DNA of 64,000 nt from Shewanella psychrophila (GTDB lineage Bacteria; Pseudomonadota; Gammaproteobacteria; Enterobacterales; Shewanellaceae): the NCBI RefSeq assembly GCF_002005305.1, contig NZ_CP014782.1, positions 1,116,001 through 1,180,000 of the forward strand, read 5' to 3'. Shown piece after piece: positions 35,145-44,460 of the stretch (its first letter is position 1; the number at the start of each line of letters is the position of its first letter). Under the pieces are notes generated by a model. The model worked only from the letters and a program-made list of their open reading frames with translations, was not told the DNA's origin and did no database searches. The position numbers were made by a program, and so were the translations under genes.

Positions 35145-35663
35145 TTAAGCTTCGATCGGCTTACGCCAATCATCTGAGCCTGAAGTACCAGCAGTCGTAT
35201 GATCCCAATCAATCTTACGGTACGCCATTGACACAGTAACTAGCTGAGTGAAATCAGCCTTTTTTGGATCTTGGCAATGAGGCATATGGCACTGAATATC
35301 GATGATAGTTGCGCCTTCTAGCTTAGTGCTGAAGTAATGCTCTTGCTTACCTTCGATAGAAGTACGATACCACTTTAGTTCAACTTCGGTGATCTTCTCA
35401 CCCGATGCGAGTGAGTTATACATCAAGGGAACGGCTTTGTTCAGCGCCACAGTAAACTTAAATGGCTTATGAATACGCTGTCCCGAAGGTTGGCCCGATT
35501 GTGGATCCGTTGGCACTGTGACTATGTGATCAAATTCCTGAACCAGCATCTCATCTTCATGGCCTTCGACAAAAATGTCACCCACAGAATCTGCAGTAAA
35601 AGCACCTGCTGTGATATCGCCCTGAGTCTGTCCTTTGATTGAGATATAACATGGTGTTGGCAT
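35145..35663 (-). CDS. hcp: Hcp, T6SS tube protein
   Basis: 172 aa, typical Hcp length. MPTPCYISIKGQTQGDITAGAFTADSVGDIFVEGHEDEMLVQEFDHIVTVP, the loop PQSGQPSGQRIHKPFKFTVALNKAVPLMYNSL and VELKWYRTS...GKQEHYFSTKLEGATIIDI are standard for the hexameric tube subunit. AAGGAA precedes the ATG. It stands as its own unit with a sigma-54-type promoter upstream and a terminator downstream, the usual arrangement where VasH controls Hcp supply. Confidence 0.96.
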   Translation of the reverse strand: MPTPCYISIKGQTQGDITAGAFTADSVGDIFVEGHEDEMLVQEFDHIVTVPTDPQSGQPSGQRIHKPFKFTVALNKAVPLMYNSLASGEKITEVELKWYRTSIEGKQEHYFSTKLEGATIIDIQCHMPHCQDPKKADFTQLVTVSMAYRKIDWDHTTAGTSGSDDWRKPIEA

Positions 35664-35761
35664 GGATAATTCCTTTTAAAATTAGTAATGAATTTGTTTT
35701 GGTTAATTGAGCCTATTGGCACTTTAACCCTAAGGGTTTGTTATTAAACCTACTGCCATAT

Positions 35762-35777
35762 AGCCAGTATCGTGCCA
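35762..35777 (-). promoter_or_regulatory. Sigma-54 (-24/-12) promoter of hcp
   Basis: On the minus strand TGGCAC-GATAC-TGGCT against consensus TGGCAC-N5-TTGCW: one mismatch, with the essential GG and GC at correct 10-bp spacing. The -12 end is about 100 bp before the hcp start codon. The only sigma-54 activator encoded in this window is VasH at 42901-44460. Confidence 0.8.
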
Positions 35778-35827
35778 AGTATGTAAGTCGTTGTTTTTAC
35801 GCTAATTAGCTTTTTCATCTGAATTTT

Positions 35828-35869
35828 CTGGGCAAGATCTTGCTCGATGTTGAGCAAGATCTTGCCCAG
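35828..35869. promoter_or_regulatory. Large perfect dyad upstream of hcp, candidate VasH enhancer site
   Basis: Perfect 18-bp arms CTGGGCAAGATCTTGCTC and GAGCAAGATCTTGCCCAG with a 6-nt centre. Each arm contains the self-complementary 12-mer GCAAGATCTTGC, so there are two equal palindromic sites 24 bp apart. They lie about 50-92 bp upstream of the -24 element, where NtrC-type activators bind. No T-run on either side, which argues against a plain terminator for vasL. Confidence 0.6.
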
Positions 35870-35909
35870 CGAGCAAAAAGTGGCCCAGCTATTCTGTTTA
35901 TGCTCATAC

Positions 35910-37175
35910 TTAATGTGTTTTTTCAGCCTTAGCCTCGCTGGCTATGACCTCTAAGGATACATTTGCTTCCTTTGATGATAATGCTGTACGTTTTCCACTG
36001 GGCTCTGCGCCCATAGCGAGTTCGGCTTCAGACTCAGCTGCGGTTAATTTCCCCCATTGCAGGGCGAGTAAGGTGCGTTTGATCAATAACGCCTTTAACT
36101 GAATATCGAGCTGTGTCAGTTCGCCACTGGCGCGATCATAAGCCTCATCCTTTAACAGATCGTCAATAAAATAGGTGCGCGCCAATATGGGCGACAAGCT
36201 GCTGGCATAGTTGGCCACATCTTTTGAAGCCCCTTGTACTTGTCTGATGTTCACCGGGACTTGTCTTGTAAGTTGGCTCAAGTTAGCCATTTGGGTTCTC
36301 GCCGCCGAAAATCGGCGAAAATTCTTGTCCAGTTCTATCAAGTAGTTCACCTGTTCGGGATAGATAGACAGTGAAGTATCCTGCTGAGGCAGAATAAATA
36401 AATCATCGATAAGTTGAGCCACCGTTGGCGGTGCCTGCACTTCGACGACCTCTATTGGAGGGAACCAGTTTGGAAGTTGCTGACGGATCTCATCCTGATA
36501 AAAGACGCCAGCATATATGCCTGCGCAGCCACATACCAAGGTCGATAAACCTGCAACCGCCACCAGCCAAGATCTGTTTTTTTTAGCTGATGTTGCCTTG
36601 TCCGCGCCACTGTGAGGCACTTTAGTGATGGATTTGCGTTGCTGAGTCTCGATATGATCTAATTTCTCAAAAATCACGTAACCCAGCACATCTAGGTTGG
36701 GCACTTGCTGAGGTTGTTTCTGTTTCAATAATTCGAATAACTGCTGGCAGGCATATTCACAGCGATACCAGTCACGTACATTGGCTGGCGTTGCCGCCAT
36801 TTTTTTTAGCTCGGGGGTCACTTTCGTCACCGCCCAGTTGATGATCTCGGCGACTTTCTCCGCTGATATGGCCTCTATCTCACTGGAATAGGACACGATG
36901 GATAACATCAGCTCCAGTCCAGATGCGAGACCACTCACCCCTTGGGTCTTACTCGCGGCGCTGATGTAATAAGCTGAAGTCAGTAGATCGGCACCAGATG
37001 TATTGGCTAATTCAAGCGCTAACCTGCACACCTTATCCCAGTCGGTTCCCCCACTGAGCGGATTATTGCGCCGGTTGATCTCAGATCTCATCTCCTGATA
37101 CAGAGGCTGTTCTCTGAGGGAAGCCGGATCAGTGGCAAGTCTGAAACGATTGACTTTACACGCATTGTTTTGCAT
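35910..37175 (-). CDS. VasL-like T6SS protein with ImpA N-terminal domain
   Basis: 421 aa from the ATG at 37175, since the longer frame to 37193 begins with TTG and GGTGG precedes the ATG. ImpA_N-type start (FRLATDPASLREQPLYQEMRSEINRRNNPLSGGTDWDKVCRLALELANTSGADLLTSAYYISA), related to TssA, then one transmembrane helix (WLVAVAGLSTLVCGCAGIYAGVFY, about 204-227) and a VasL C-terminal domain. Last gene of the core T6SS locus, as VCA0121 is after vasK in V. cholerae. Probably a sheath-capping or anchoring TssA-class factor. Confidence 0.82.
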   Translation of the reverse strand: MQNNACKVNRFRLATDPASLREQPLYQEMRSEINRRNNPLSGGTDWDKVCRLALELANTSGADLLTSAYYISAASKTQGVSGLASGLELMLSIVSYSSEIEAISAEKVAEIINWAVTKVTPELKKMAATPANVRDWYRCEYACQQLFELLKQKQPQQVPNLDVLGYVIFEKLDHIETQQRKSITKVPHSGADKATSAKKNRSWLVAVAGLSTLVCGCAGIYAGVFYQDEIRQQLPNWFPPIEVVEVQAPPTVAQLIDDLFILPQQDTSLSIYPEQVNYLIELDKNFRRFSAARTQMANLSQLTRQVPVNIRQVQGASKDVANYASSLSPILARTYFIDDLLKDEAYDRASGELTQLDIQLKALLIKRTLLALQWGKLTAAESEAELAMGAEPSGKRTALSSKEANVSLEVIASEAKAEKTH

Positions 37176-37248
37176 TAAGTTACCACCAGGCAAGCGTTTT
37201 GCTCGCCTCTAAACACAGGAAAAGCAGGGGTTGCCCCCCGCCGTCATT

Positions 37249-37284
37249 TAATACAAGGTCTAATACAAGGACTAGTACAAGGTC
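37249..37284 (-). repeat. Three 12-bp tandem repeats over the tssM stop codon
   Basis: Units TAATACAAGGTC, TAATACAAGGAC and TAGTACAAGGTC (plus strand). In the tssM frame each unit encodes T/S-L-Y-stop, so the terminal codons and stop of tssM are present three times in register. Confidence 0.85.
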
Positions 37285-40200
37285 TTTGGGATCTCAAAAC
37301 TACTGAGTAGCTTAGAGGTAAATGGATTCACATTATCCCGGGTACGCAATCGGTAAGTGACATCGCCCTTATCAACCTCAAACTTATAATCGATACTGGT
37401 AGAGCTGCTGCCTGACATTCTGGCACTGTCCAGCAGTCTGAAAAACGCCCAAGGCCCCTCGAATACCAAAGATCTAGGCGAAGCATCGGTCTTACTCGGT
37501 ACCAGTGTCAGCTTGCTTACCGCCGAGTCCCGTAACGTGTTGGGCCACACCAGCGCGACTCCACGATGAGGACCATGGGTATACTCGACAAATTGGCCAT
37601 CGATGTTCATCACACTGCGGCGTTTATTGGGGCTCATCTGCAGTGTCTCCAAAGAAAACTCTACATCCAAATTACCCTTGGGATTGAAGAAGGCCTGCTG
37701 GATACGTTTAGCTTGCTCCAGAGACTGCAACACCTCTTTACGCACTAAGGTCGAATCATCTTTACTGAACTGATTCAGCGCATCGAAATTTTCTTCAAGA
37801 AACATCTTCATCTGATCGTTGTAGAAGTTGTTTAATGTGCCCTTAGGACCGAAGAAGCGTTCGAAATCATCGATAGAGACTTGTTTATTCGATTTAGGGT
37901 TAAACGGATAGCGTGAAGCCAGGTTTTGTTGAAAATCCTGGAATACTTCGTTATACCAGCGCACCTCTAAATGCTTGATGGCACTTTGCAGCACCACTTT
38001 CCAACTCTCACTGGCCAACTTACTCACCATGGCATCCACAGGTTTAGGCAAGCTTGTGGCAATACGCTCTAAGGCATAGATAGGATCGGCGTCGTTGAGT
38101 GTCAGGCGCTCCTGGGCCGCCTTGAGTGCAGCCTTACCCACATCCGGTGCGTCCTGAATCGATTTAAGATAGGCGTGCAATCGCTCAATAGACCCCATGA
38201 CTTCGTCAAGGTAAGCGGGCTGCTTCCCTTCACCCTTGAGCAGATGGTTCAGAGCGGTAAAATCACTGTCTATCTTTGCCGCTATCTGATAACGGGGAGA
38301 TTCCATGATGACATCACGGGCACTGGCATCATCCGGCATGGAGGGGAATAGCTCAGTGTTGGTGGTCAAGGTGTCTAACAAACGATTGATAGGACGATTG
38401 CTGATAGCAAAGTTATCAATCACCATGACCCCATGATTAATATCCCGAAAATCTTTCAATTCGAAATCATTGAGTCCCCTACGCCAAGATGACTTGTAAT
38501 CTAAAGTATACTGATTGATGATCTTGTTTCTCAGGGCTATCTTGTCTGCATCACTGAAATCTGTCGTATCGGACTGACCCAGTACCCAACTGTCTATCAG
38601 CGCCAGATCTGCCACCGAATCAGACTTAGGAATAAAGTAGCGCTCAAACCCTTGCTTGCTGAGCAAACGGGGGATCTTCATCCCATCACCATGATTCTTT
38701 ATCTCTTTACGCTCTTCAAACACCAGTTCATAGGCCGGTCCCGTGGCCAACTTCAGATCCAATGCCCCGCCTAACTCGGCCGAGGCCGATTGCCTAAGTT
38801 GCCTGTAGACCCTCTGTTCGATGGGCAAGGTGCTCAATTCCGCCTGAGTCTTAGCGATCAACTTATCGTATGATTTGAGTGTATCTTCCGCTTCTATGAC
38901 GCCGGCTAACCTCATGGCCTGAAGATCCGTATGCAACAAAGCATAATCCAAATGCTCCATCAGCTGAGTCTGCAAGATGCGATCGCCTTCGTAAGTCTTC
39001 TGCCACACCTTAGAGAAATATGCCTTAACAAACTCATCCTGACGGCCGCTTTTATCCACCATCATGCGAAACACCCTGAGGATAGCCAGTTTTTCATTAC
39101 TGTTCTGGGGCGCGTCAGACATGTCGATGGCAACTTGTTTAAGCAATGCCGGTAGGTAGCGGTATGACAATAACCTCAGGTAGGTCTCCTCTACTTTAGG
39201 GCCTATGGTGTGTCCCTGATAGAGACCGAAATCTGAGATCAATCTTGGCTTATCGCGGAAGAAACCAAACTCTAAGGTGGCTGCCCGTATGGTATTTAAG
39301 GGTGGTATGATGCTCTTACCCAGTAGATCGAAGCTGGAAAGTTCATTGAGTTCATTAAACTCGGTCACCTTGTTTAATACGGCATCCGCCTGCTCACCGT
39401 TGAGTAGATAATATCTGTGCCAGGTGCCGATTAAGAGGACTGAGGCTATGGTGCATGCCACAAAAGATAGGGTCATCAGACGACGTTTCTGTTTCGCCAC
39501 CTTGAAATTATCCGATGCCAGTCCTGCCTCGGGATAGATGATCTGCTTAAACAGAGATTGAATGAAATAAGTCGTCGAGTTCTCACTCTTCTGGGCACTG
39601 TTGATTGACTCCCTCAGGCCATATCGACGTGAGGCACTGTCTACATAGGCATTAGTCGGCACACCTTGTTGATAAACCGAGGTGAAATAAACACCACGGA
39701 CCAGTGCTGAGGTAGAAAATTGATCGCTGGCCAGCGCATCGCTAAAGAACTCTTGTAACACCTGATGAGAACCCGCTATCTGACGAGTAAAGCTATAGAT
39801 GGCCGCCCGCTCTTCCTTATCACGGCACTGCAACAGTGCACGGGGAAGATGTGCATTGATACGCTCAATAAAACCAGAGTAGTCTTCATCGAACTCCTTG
39901 AGCCAACTGTCCAGATCGTTGACCGAATTGAGTGAGAAGGTGAACCCCATGATCTCATCTCTCTGGGCCTGATTGTAGTGGCGGAAGAAGGGCTCGAAGC
40001 CAAGCAAGAGATCTAATTTAGTTAAAGTGATATAGACGGGCAGACGTGTAGACAGGGTCTCCATCAATTCACGCAGACGAGTTCGAAGTAGTAAAGCATA
40101 CGCCTTACGTTCAGACGTCGCCGAGCCGATAACGTTAGCCATATCCAGCGCCAACACCACACCATTGAGAGGCCTGCGACTACGGGTACTCTCGAGCCAC

Positions 40201-40835
40201 TCGACAAAATTAATCCACAGACGCCTTGTCATCTCGCCTTCGTTACTGCCTTCCACCTTTTTCTGCGTCAGCAGCTCACCATCGGGATCGATAAGCACGG
40301 CATTATCACTGATCCACCAATCGAATGAGTAAGGGTTTTCAGACTTCTTACCCGAAGCGCGCATCACTGAGGAGAACACAAATTTCTGCCCCGAACGGTT
40401 TATCATACTGGTTTTACCGGCATTCTCGATCCCGAGCACCAGATACCAAGGTAAGGCGTAGAGGTAGTTGCGAGTGTTGAGACTCTCTTTGAGGCCTGAC
40501 ATTACATCATTAAGCTCGACCTCTTGACGCTCAACCATGCCCTTAATAGGATCATCTTTGAGCTGCTGAACCTTCTCATTATCTGCATTATATTGGTTCA
40601 ATTTACGCCATTGAAAGAAGCCCCATAGGGCGAAACACGACAGCGAGAAGATAGTGCTGGCCACCACTCGGGAACCGACACTTTCGAGCACATGCTCGGA
40701 GTCAATCTCCAACCAAGGTCCAGCCCACCATATCCCCACATTGAGCAACACAAAAATGGCCACCAATAAAATGGGTAATGCCGATTTAAACTCTGGTAAT
40801 AGCTTGATAAAAAATGATTTCAGCTTCGACCACAT
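37272..40835 (-). CDS. tssM: TssM (VasK/IcmF), T6SS inner-membrane complex
   Basis: 1,187 aa. Two N-terminal TMs (LPILLVAIFVLLNVGIWWAG; VVASTIFSLSCFALWGFFQW), a cytoplasmic NTPase-like domain with Walker A GIENAGKTSMI, a third TM (LMTLSFVACTIASVLLIGTW, about 455-474) and a large periplasmic part ending in the VasK/TssJ-binding C-terminal region (FEGPWAFFRLLDSARMSG). With TssL and TssJ it forms the trans-envelope complex. Full length, between tssA and vasL as in V. cholerae. Confidence 0.95.
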   Translation of the reverse strand: MWSKLKSFFIKLLPEFKSALPILLVAIFVLLNVGIWWAGPWLEIDSEHVLESVGSRVVASTIFSLSCFALWGFFQWRKLNQYNADNEKVQQLKDDPIKGMVERQEVELNDVMSGLKESLNTRNYLYALPWYLVLGIENAGKTSMINRSGQKFVFSSVMRASGKKSENPYSFDWWISDNAVLIDPDGELLTQKKVEGSNEGEMTRRLWINFVEWLESTRSRRPLNGVVLALDMANVIGSATSERKAYALLLRTRLRELMETLSTRLPVYITLTKLDLLLGFEPFFRHYNQAQRDEIMGFTFSLNSVNDLDSWLKEFDEDYSGFIERINAHLPRALLQCRDKEERAAIYSFTRQIAGSHQVLQEFFSDALASDQFSTSALVRGVYFTSVYQQGVPTNAYVDSASRRYGLRESINSAQKSENSTTYFIQSLFKQIIYPEAGLASDNFKVAKQKRRLMTLSFVACTIASVLLIGTWHRYYLLNGEQADAVLNKVTEFNELNELSSFDLLGKSIIPPLNTIRAATLEFGFFRDKPRLISDFGLYQGHTIGPKVEETYLRLLSYRYLPALLKQVAIDMSDAPQNSNEKLAILRVFRMMVDKSGRQDEFVKAYFSKVWQKTYEGDRILQTQLMEHLDYALLHTDLQAMRLAGVIEAEDTLKSYDKLIAKTQAELSTLPIEQRVYRQLRQSASAELGGALDLKLATGPAYELVFEERKEIKNHGDGMKIPRLLSKQGFERYFIPKSDSVADLALIDSWVLGQSDTTDFSDADKIALRNKIINQYTLDYKSSWRRGLNDFELKDFRDINHGVMVIDNFAISNRPINRLLDTLTTNTELFPSMPDDASARDVIMESPRYQIAAKIDSDFTALNHLLKGEGKQPAYLDEVMGSIERLHAYLKSIQDAPDVGKAALKAAQERLTLNDADPIYALERIATSLPKPVDAMVSKLASESWKVVLQSAIKHLEVRWYNEVFQDFQQNLASRYPFNPKSNKQVSIDDFERFFGPKGTLNNFYNDQMKMFLEENFDALNQFSKDDSTLVRKEVLQSLEQAKRIQQAFFNPKGNLDVEFSLETLQMSPNKRRSVMNIDGQFVEYTHGPHRGVALVWPNTLRDSAVSKLTLVPSKTDASPRSLVFEGPWAFFRLLDSARMSGSSSTSIDYKFEVDKGDVTYRLRTRDNVNPFTSKLLSSFEIPKTLY

Positions 40836-40853
40836 ATACTTAATTCCCTGTAC

Positions 40854-42257
40854 TTAATCCAAATTTGCTTTTTGTTTGAGGCGAGCCATTAGACCTGGCT
40901 CCCAGTCTGCCAGAGCCGTGCTATTGGCCTGCTCATATAAGATCCGATAATCGATATCGGCCATGGCTGACAGTTGATGATCGCTCTTGAGATCTGCTGC
41001 CAATAGGCGCAGATAAAAATTGTCTCTGGGCTCAGATGCCCGCTGCAGATGGTCATTGAGGCTGGCAAATGCCATGGATAAACCACCGGACTCGGCTAAT
41101 TCCATCACCTCATTACCTTGCAGTTCCCATCCCTGGCCGCCACCATCTGCCGTTGCTCTGCCATAGCCTTGCTCAAGCCAGGCCTGAGTGTCCTTACTAG
41201 CAAAAGGCAATCCGCCCTTGAACGACATGTTCAACAACTTAGGTAACCTGTCTACAAAGGCGGCAGTATCTTCATGAATGGCCTTGGCCCACTGCGTTTG
41301 ACCCAGCGCCACCGCGATACGGGCGCTGAGGTGATGGCCGTCGAGCCAGAACGGACTCAGAGTAAGGCTAAGCTCTACCCTTCTCAACAAAGCCATATCT
41401 GCGCCTCTCTCTAATTGACTCAGATATTCGCTGACTCTGTCGGCGGCGATCGGCATCAAACTGGTTTCCCCTGCGGCATTGGCATTCTCGGGCACTCCGG
41501 CCACGGAAAACCAAGTGGCAAACCTGCGGATTTTGAGACTGAGCCCGGTTCCAGTTTCAAATTCACTAATAAAATCAGCCACCTTAAGTAGAGTCTGCTT
41601 GGTCGCTTTGTCATTGCTAGAGTCTATTTCCAACTTAGGCGCGATGACTTGAGCCGTCGCAGTTGTAGAAGTGGTCTGACTCACGGCGCTGACTACTGTC
41701 GCCTTGGATTCACCTTGCTCAAACTGGCGAGTAAGACGCACCTTGAGCCCGTCGAGTGCATCAATTGGCAATTCCAGCCCTTCGGCCGTGTCCATTAACT
41801 CACTCAGCCAGCTCAGCAGTTGCGCTTTACTGTCCGGATCGCTAAATTGACTATCGAGGTTTTCACCAGCTTTAACTGTGCGCTGAACGATTTGCGCGAA
41901 GTACTTACGTCTAGGCAACACGCCTCTGGGACCAGGAGCCGGGAAACAGGTTTCCCAATAACACTTCATGAATTCATTGAGACTCGTCAATGACAGGCTG
42001 AATCTGTCGATACTGGCCTGATGTTGCAAGCACTGCATCAGGTAAGTGATCAACTTGAGATCTTTACTGCGGGTCTCAAGCAAGGTCATCACGCCGGATT
42101 CGACCTCCCCCCACTGCACTTCGCTATGAGACAGAGAACCTACCTTCATTAGCTGAGCTTCGACAAAGTCGAATAATGCATCATCGTGCAAGCGATCGCC
42201 CACTGGGCTTGCCGCACTGATGGGCTCGACTATTTTTTTAAGATATTGTTGTGACAT
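40854..42257 (-). CDS. tssA: TssA (VasJ), T6SS cap/baseplate protein
   Basis: 467 aa from the ATG at 42257; the frame extends to a TTG at 42275 that would overlap vasI. ImpA N-terminal domain (IVEPISAASPVGDRLHDDALFDFVEAQLMKVGSLSHSEVQWGEVES; KDLKLITYLMQCLQHQ), an Ala/Thr-rich linker (about 200-215) and the VasJ C-terminal domain (WLDGHHLSARIAVALGQTQWAKAIHEDTAAFVDRLPKLLNMSFKGGLPFASKDTQAWL). TssA caps the growing tail and coordinates tube/sheath extension. Confidence 0.92.
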   Translation of the reverse strand: MSQQYLKKIVEPISAASPVGDRLHDDALFDFVEAQLMKVGSLSHSEVQWGEVESGVMTLLETRSKDLKLITYLMQCLQHQASIDRFSLSLTSLNEFMKCYWETCFPAPGPRGVLPRRKYFAQIVQRTVKAGENLDSQFSDPDSKAQLLSWLSELMDTAEGLELPIDALDGLKVRLTRQFEQGESKATVVSAVSQTTSTTATAQVIAPKLEIDSSNDKATKQTLLKVADFISEFETGTGLSLKIRRFATWFSVAGVPENANAAGETSLMPIAADRVSEYLSQLERGADMALLRRVELSLTLSPFWLDGHHLSARIAVALGQTQWAKAIHEDTAAFVDRLPKLLNMSFKGGLPFASKDTQAWLEQGYGRATADGGGQGWELQGNEVMELAESGGLSMAFASLNDHLQRASEPRDNFYLRLLAADLKSDHQLSAMADIDYRILYEQANSTALADWEPGLMARLKQKANLD

Positions 42258-42262
42258 ATTAT

Positions 42263-42901
42263 TTACCAGCGACAAACTTTTCGTAAGGGCGTGATCGCCT
42301 GCTTCAGCCCAGTGGTATCGAACTGCAAGCCATCAATCTCTTCGGTGTCTGAGTGTAATATCAGTGCGTTATCCGCCAACATGGACTTCATAACTTTAAT
42401 GGCTGGCAGGCCACGTCCGGTTCTGAAAATATAACCTGAGTTATCGCTCTGCCAACGTTGGCCCTTACTGGCAGCGCTATTGACAGCTACCTGCATCGAG
42501 CCCGTTTCGAAATAGTGCGATAACACTATCTCCACCCGACTGATCCCATCGATACAACTCAACATCAATATGGGTCTCGGCGGCACTGCACCTATGGCAG
42601 AAGCGGTTAACCAGACATTGTCGTTATCCTCTTCACGACCGAGAAAGAAACTTGAACCAGCTTGCCTTTGCTCTTCGTTTTTTGTGGCACGTAACCACTC
42701 CACTGCATGTGTCGATGTCTGAAGTGCTGTGTGTTGTGCCATCAGAGGTGTTGCAAACACCTGATCGAAACAATATAAGCGTTCGAGTTTACTGGTGATG
42801 TTGACGCAAAGCTGGGCATCTTTGAGCACTTGTGGCGCTGCGTGACACATAGCCGGTAACAACAATAATCCTGTCAGGATCCATCCCTTCACCTGTGACA
42901 T
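42263..42901 (-). CDS. vasI: VasI (TagO-like) T6SS accessory protein
   Basis: 212 aa from the ATG at 42901, which overlaps the vasH stop (TAATG); a longer frame to 42928 is less likely. Signal peptide VKGWILTGLLLLPAMCHA, then LCVNITSKLERLYCFDQVFATP, the conserved Cys-rich start of VCA0118-type proteins. Exported, periplasmic, role undefined in the family. Position between vasH and tssA matches V. cholerae. Confidence 0.85.
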   Translation of the reverse strand: MSQVKGWILTGLLLLPAMCHAAPQVLKDAQLCVNITSKLERLYCFDQVFATPLMAQHTALQTSTHAVEWLRATKNEEQRQAGSSFFLGREEDNDNVWLTASAIGAVPPRPILMLSCIDGISRVEIVLSHYFETGSMQVAVNSAASKGQRWQSDNSGYIFRTGRGLPAIKVMKSMLADNALILHSDTEEIDGLQFDTTGLKQAITPLRKVCRW

Positions 42902-44460
42902 TATTCGTTTATCTCCAACTTTAAGCATTTATGCGAGAAGGTCCGTTTGGGCATGCCCAGACTCATGGCGGCCTTGGCCCTGTCGCCCTTAAATTTATCC
43001 AGCCTGTCACGGATCACCTGTCGTTCAAATTCCGCCACCGCGAGCCTAAGATCTTCGATATCACCAAAGTCTCCCTCAACAGACGAGATACATCCAATGT
43101 CGATTAACTCAGCAGATTCAAACTCGGGTAATGCAGATACCTCTAGCTCACCATGGTGACTCGTCAGGGCGCAGGCATACTCGATAATGTTACGCAACTC
43201 ACGTACATTGCCAGGATAACTGTGACGCTTGAGTTTGAGCAGCGTCTCGTAACGTACCCCTGTGATCTCTCTCCTGTGGTGACGATTAAAACCATTGATA
43301 AAATGATTCACTAGCAGAGACAGATCATCGAGACGCTCATTTAACGCTGGCACATGAATGGGGAACTGGCACAGACGGTAGTAAAGATCTCGGCGAAACT
43401 CGCCGTCATCGACTCTCTGTTTGAGGTTCACATGAGTCGCAGCGACTAAGCGAAAATTTGAGTGTTCCTCTTTCGATGCGCCCAAGGCCCGAAAGTGGCC
43501 TGACTCGAGTACCCGTAATAACTTAGATTGCAGGTTAAGTGGCATATCACCGATCTCATCGAGAAACAGTGTGCCCTTATCCGCCTGGGCTATCAGTCCC
43601 CTCTTTTTGGCATGAGCACCGGAAAAGGCGCCCTTTTCATAGCCAAACAGCTCAGATTCAAGCAAGTTTTCCGGAATGGCGGCGCAGTTGATAGCAACAA
43701 ATGGTTCATCATGACGCAAGGAGTGATCGTGAATGGCTTTGGCTACCAACTCCTTGCCAGTCCCGGTGGCTCCCTGCACCATCACGGACAGATCGGTACC
43801 CGAGACGCGTAAGATCTCACCCCGCAGCTTATACATTTTATCAGCTTCGCCCACCAGAACCTGTGACAGGGCCTTAAGGCTCTTCTGATGACGAATTTCA
43901 TCCTTGGCTTGGGACAATGAGTCGGCAAGAAAACTGGCTTGGCCCGACTGACTCGCCACGGTACTGAGCAGCTGCCAGTGGCGCATAAATACACCACAGT
44001 AATGTTGCCATTGCTGATCCTGTAACATCTCCTTAGTATCCGCCACCGAGACCGCAAAAATCAGCAAGCCAGAAACATGCCTGTCTTGGATCAAGGGAAA
44101 CATCAGCAGATTGATCTCCTGAGGAAGTCCTGACACCAGCTGAACAAACTTAACTTCCTCGCGCCAGTAAGCCAAGCTAAAATAATCCAGCACCATAGGC
44201 TTACCCGTCTGTAACACATGGGCAAAAGGATGACTAAAATCAGTGACATCCCATTCGGCCTGGGGATCAACCTTGAGGCAGTTATCAGACCTAAACTGCG
44301 ACAGAATTAAGCGTCGACCATCCACAGAAGGCACCAGTAAGACACAGTCACTCAGGCCCAGCTGTTGCTGTAGCGTCTCCATCAACTGAGCCGTTAACTC
44401 ATGCTTTTGGGTGCATTCGAGCAGACTTGAGGTCTGCTCTAGCCACTGCTTACTGGTCAC
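42901..44460 (-). CDS. vasH: VasH, sigma-54-dependent activator of the T6SS
   Basis: 519 aa. GAF-like sensory N-terminus (about 1-180), AAA+ domain with Walker A GATGTGKE, DEIGD as Walker B, the sigma-54-contacting loop as GAFSGA instead of the consensus GAFTGA, an arginine-finger region (FRRDLYYRLCQFPIHVPALNER), and a Fis-type HTH (GDRAKAAMSLGMPKRTFSHKCLKL). Starts with GTG sharing a base with the clpV stop (TAGTG). It would activate the sigma-54 promoter found before hcp. The Ser-for-Thr change is conservative and probably still functional. Confidence 0.93.
   Translation of the reverse strand: MTSKQWLEQTSSLLECTQKHELTAQLMETLQQQLGLSDCVLLVPSVDGRRLILSQFRSDNCLKVDPQAEWDVTDFSHPFAHVLQTGKPMVLDYFSLAYWREEVKFVQLVSGLPQEINLLMFPLIQDRHVSGLLIFAVSVADTKEMLQDQQWQHYCGVFMRHWQLLSTVASQSGQASFLADSLSQAKDEIRHQKSLKALSQVLVGEADKMYKLRGEILRVSGTDLSVMVQGATGTGKELVAKAIHDHSLRHDEPFVAINCAAIPENLLESELFGYEKGAFSGAHAKKRGLIAQADKGTLFLDEIGDMPLNLQSKLLRVLESGHFRALGASKEEHSNFRLVAATHVNLKQRVDDGEFRRDLYYRLCQFPIHVPALNERLDDLSLLVNHFINGFNRHHRREITGVRYETLLKLKRHSYPGNVRELRNIIEYACALTSHHGELEVSALPEFESAELIDIGCISSVEGDFGDIEDLRLAVAEFERQVIRDRLDKFKGDRAKAAMSLGMPKRTFSHKCLKLEINE

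Noticed and set aside
35828..35869. Dyad upstream of hcp as intrinsic terminator of vasL
   Set aside because: No T-run follows the stem on either strand, and internal palindromes plus distance to the -24 element fit an enhancer better. A role in both cannot be excluded.
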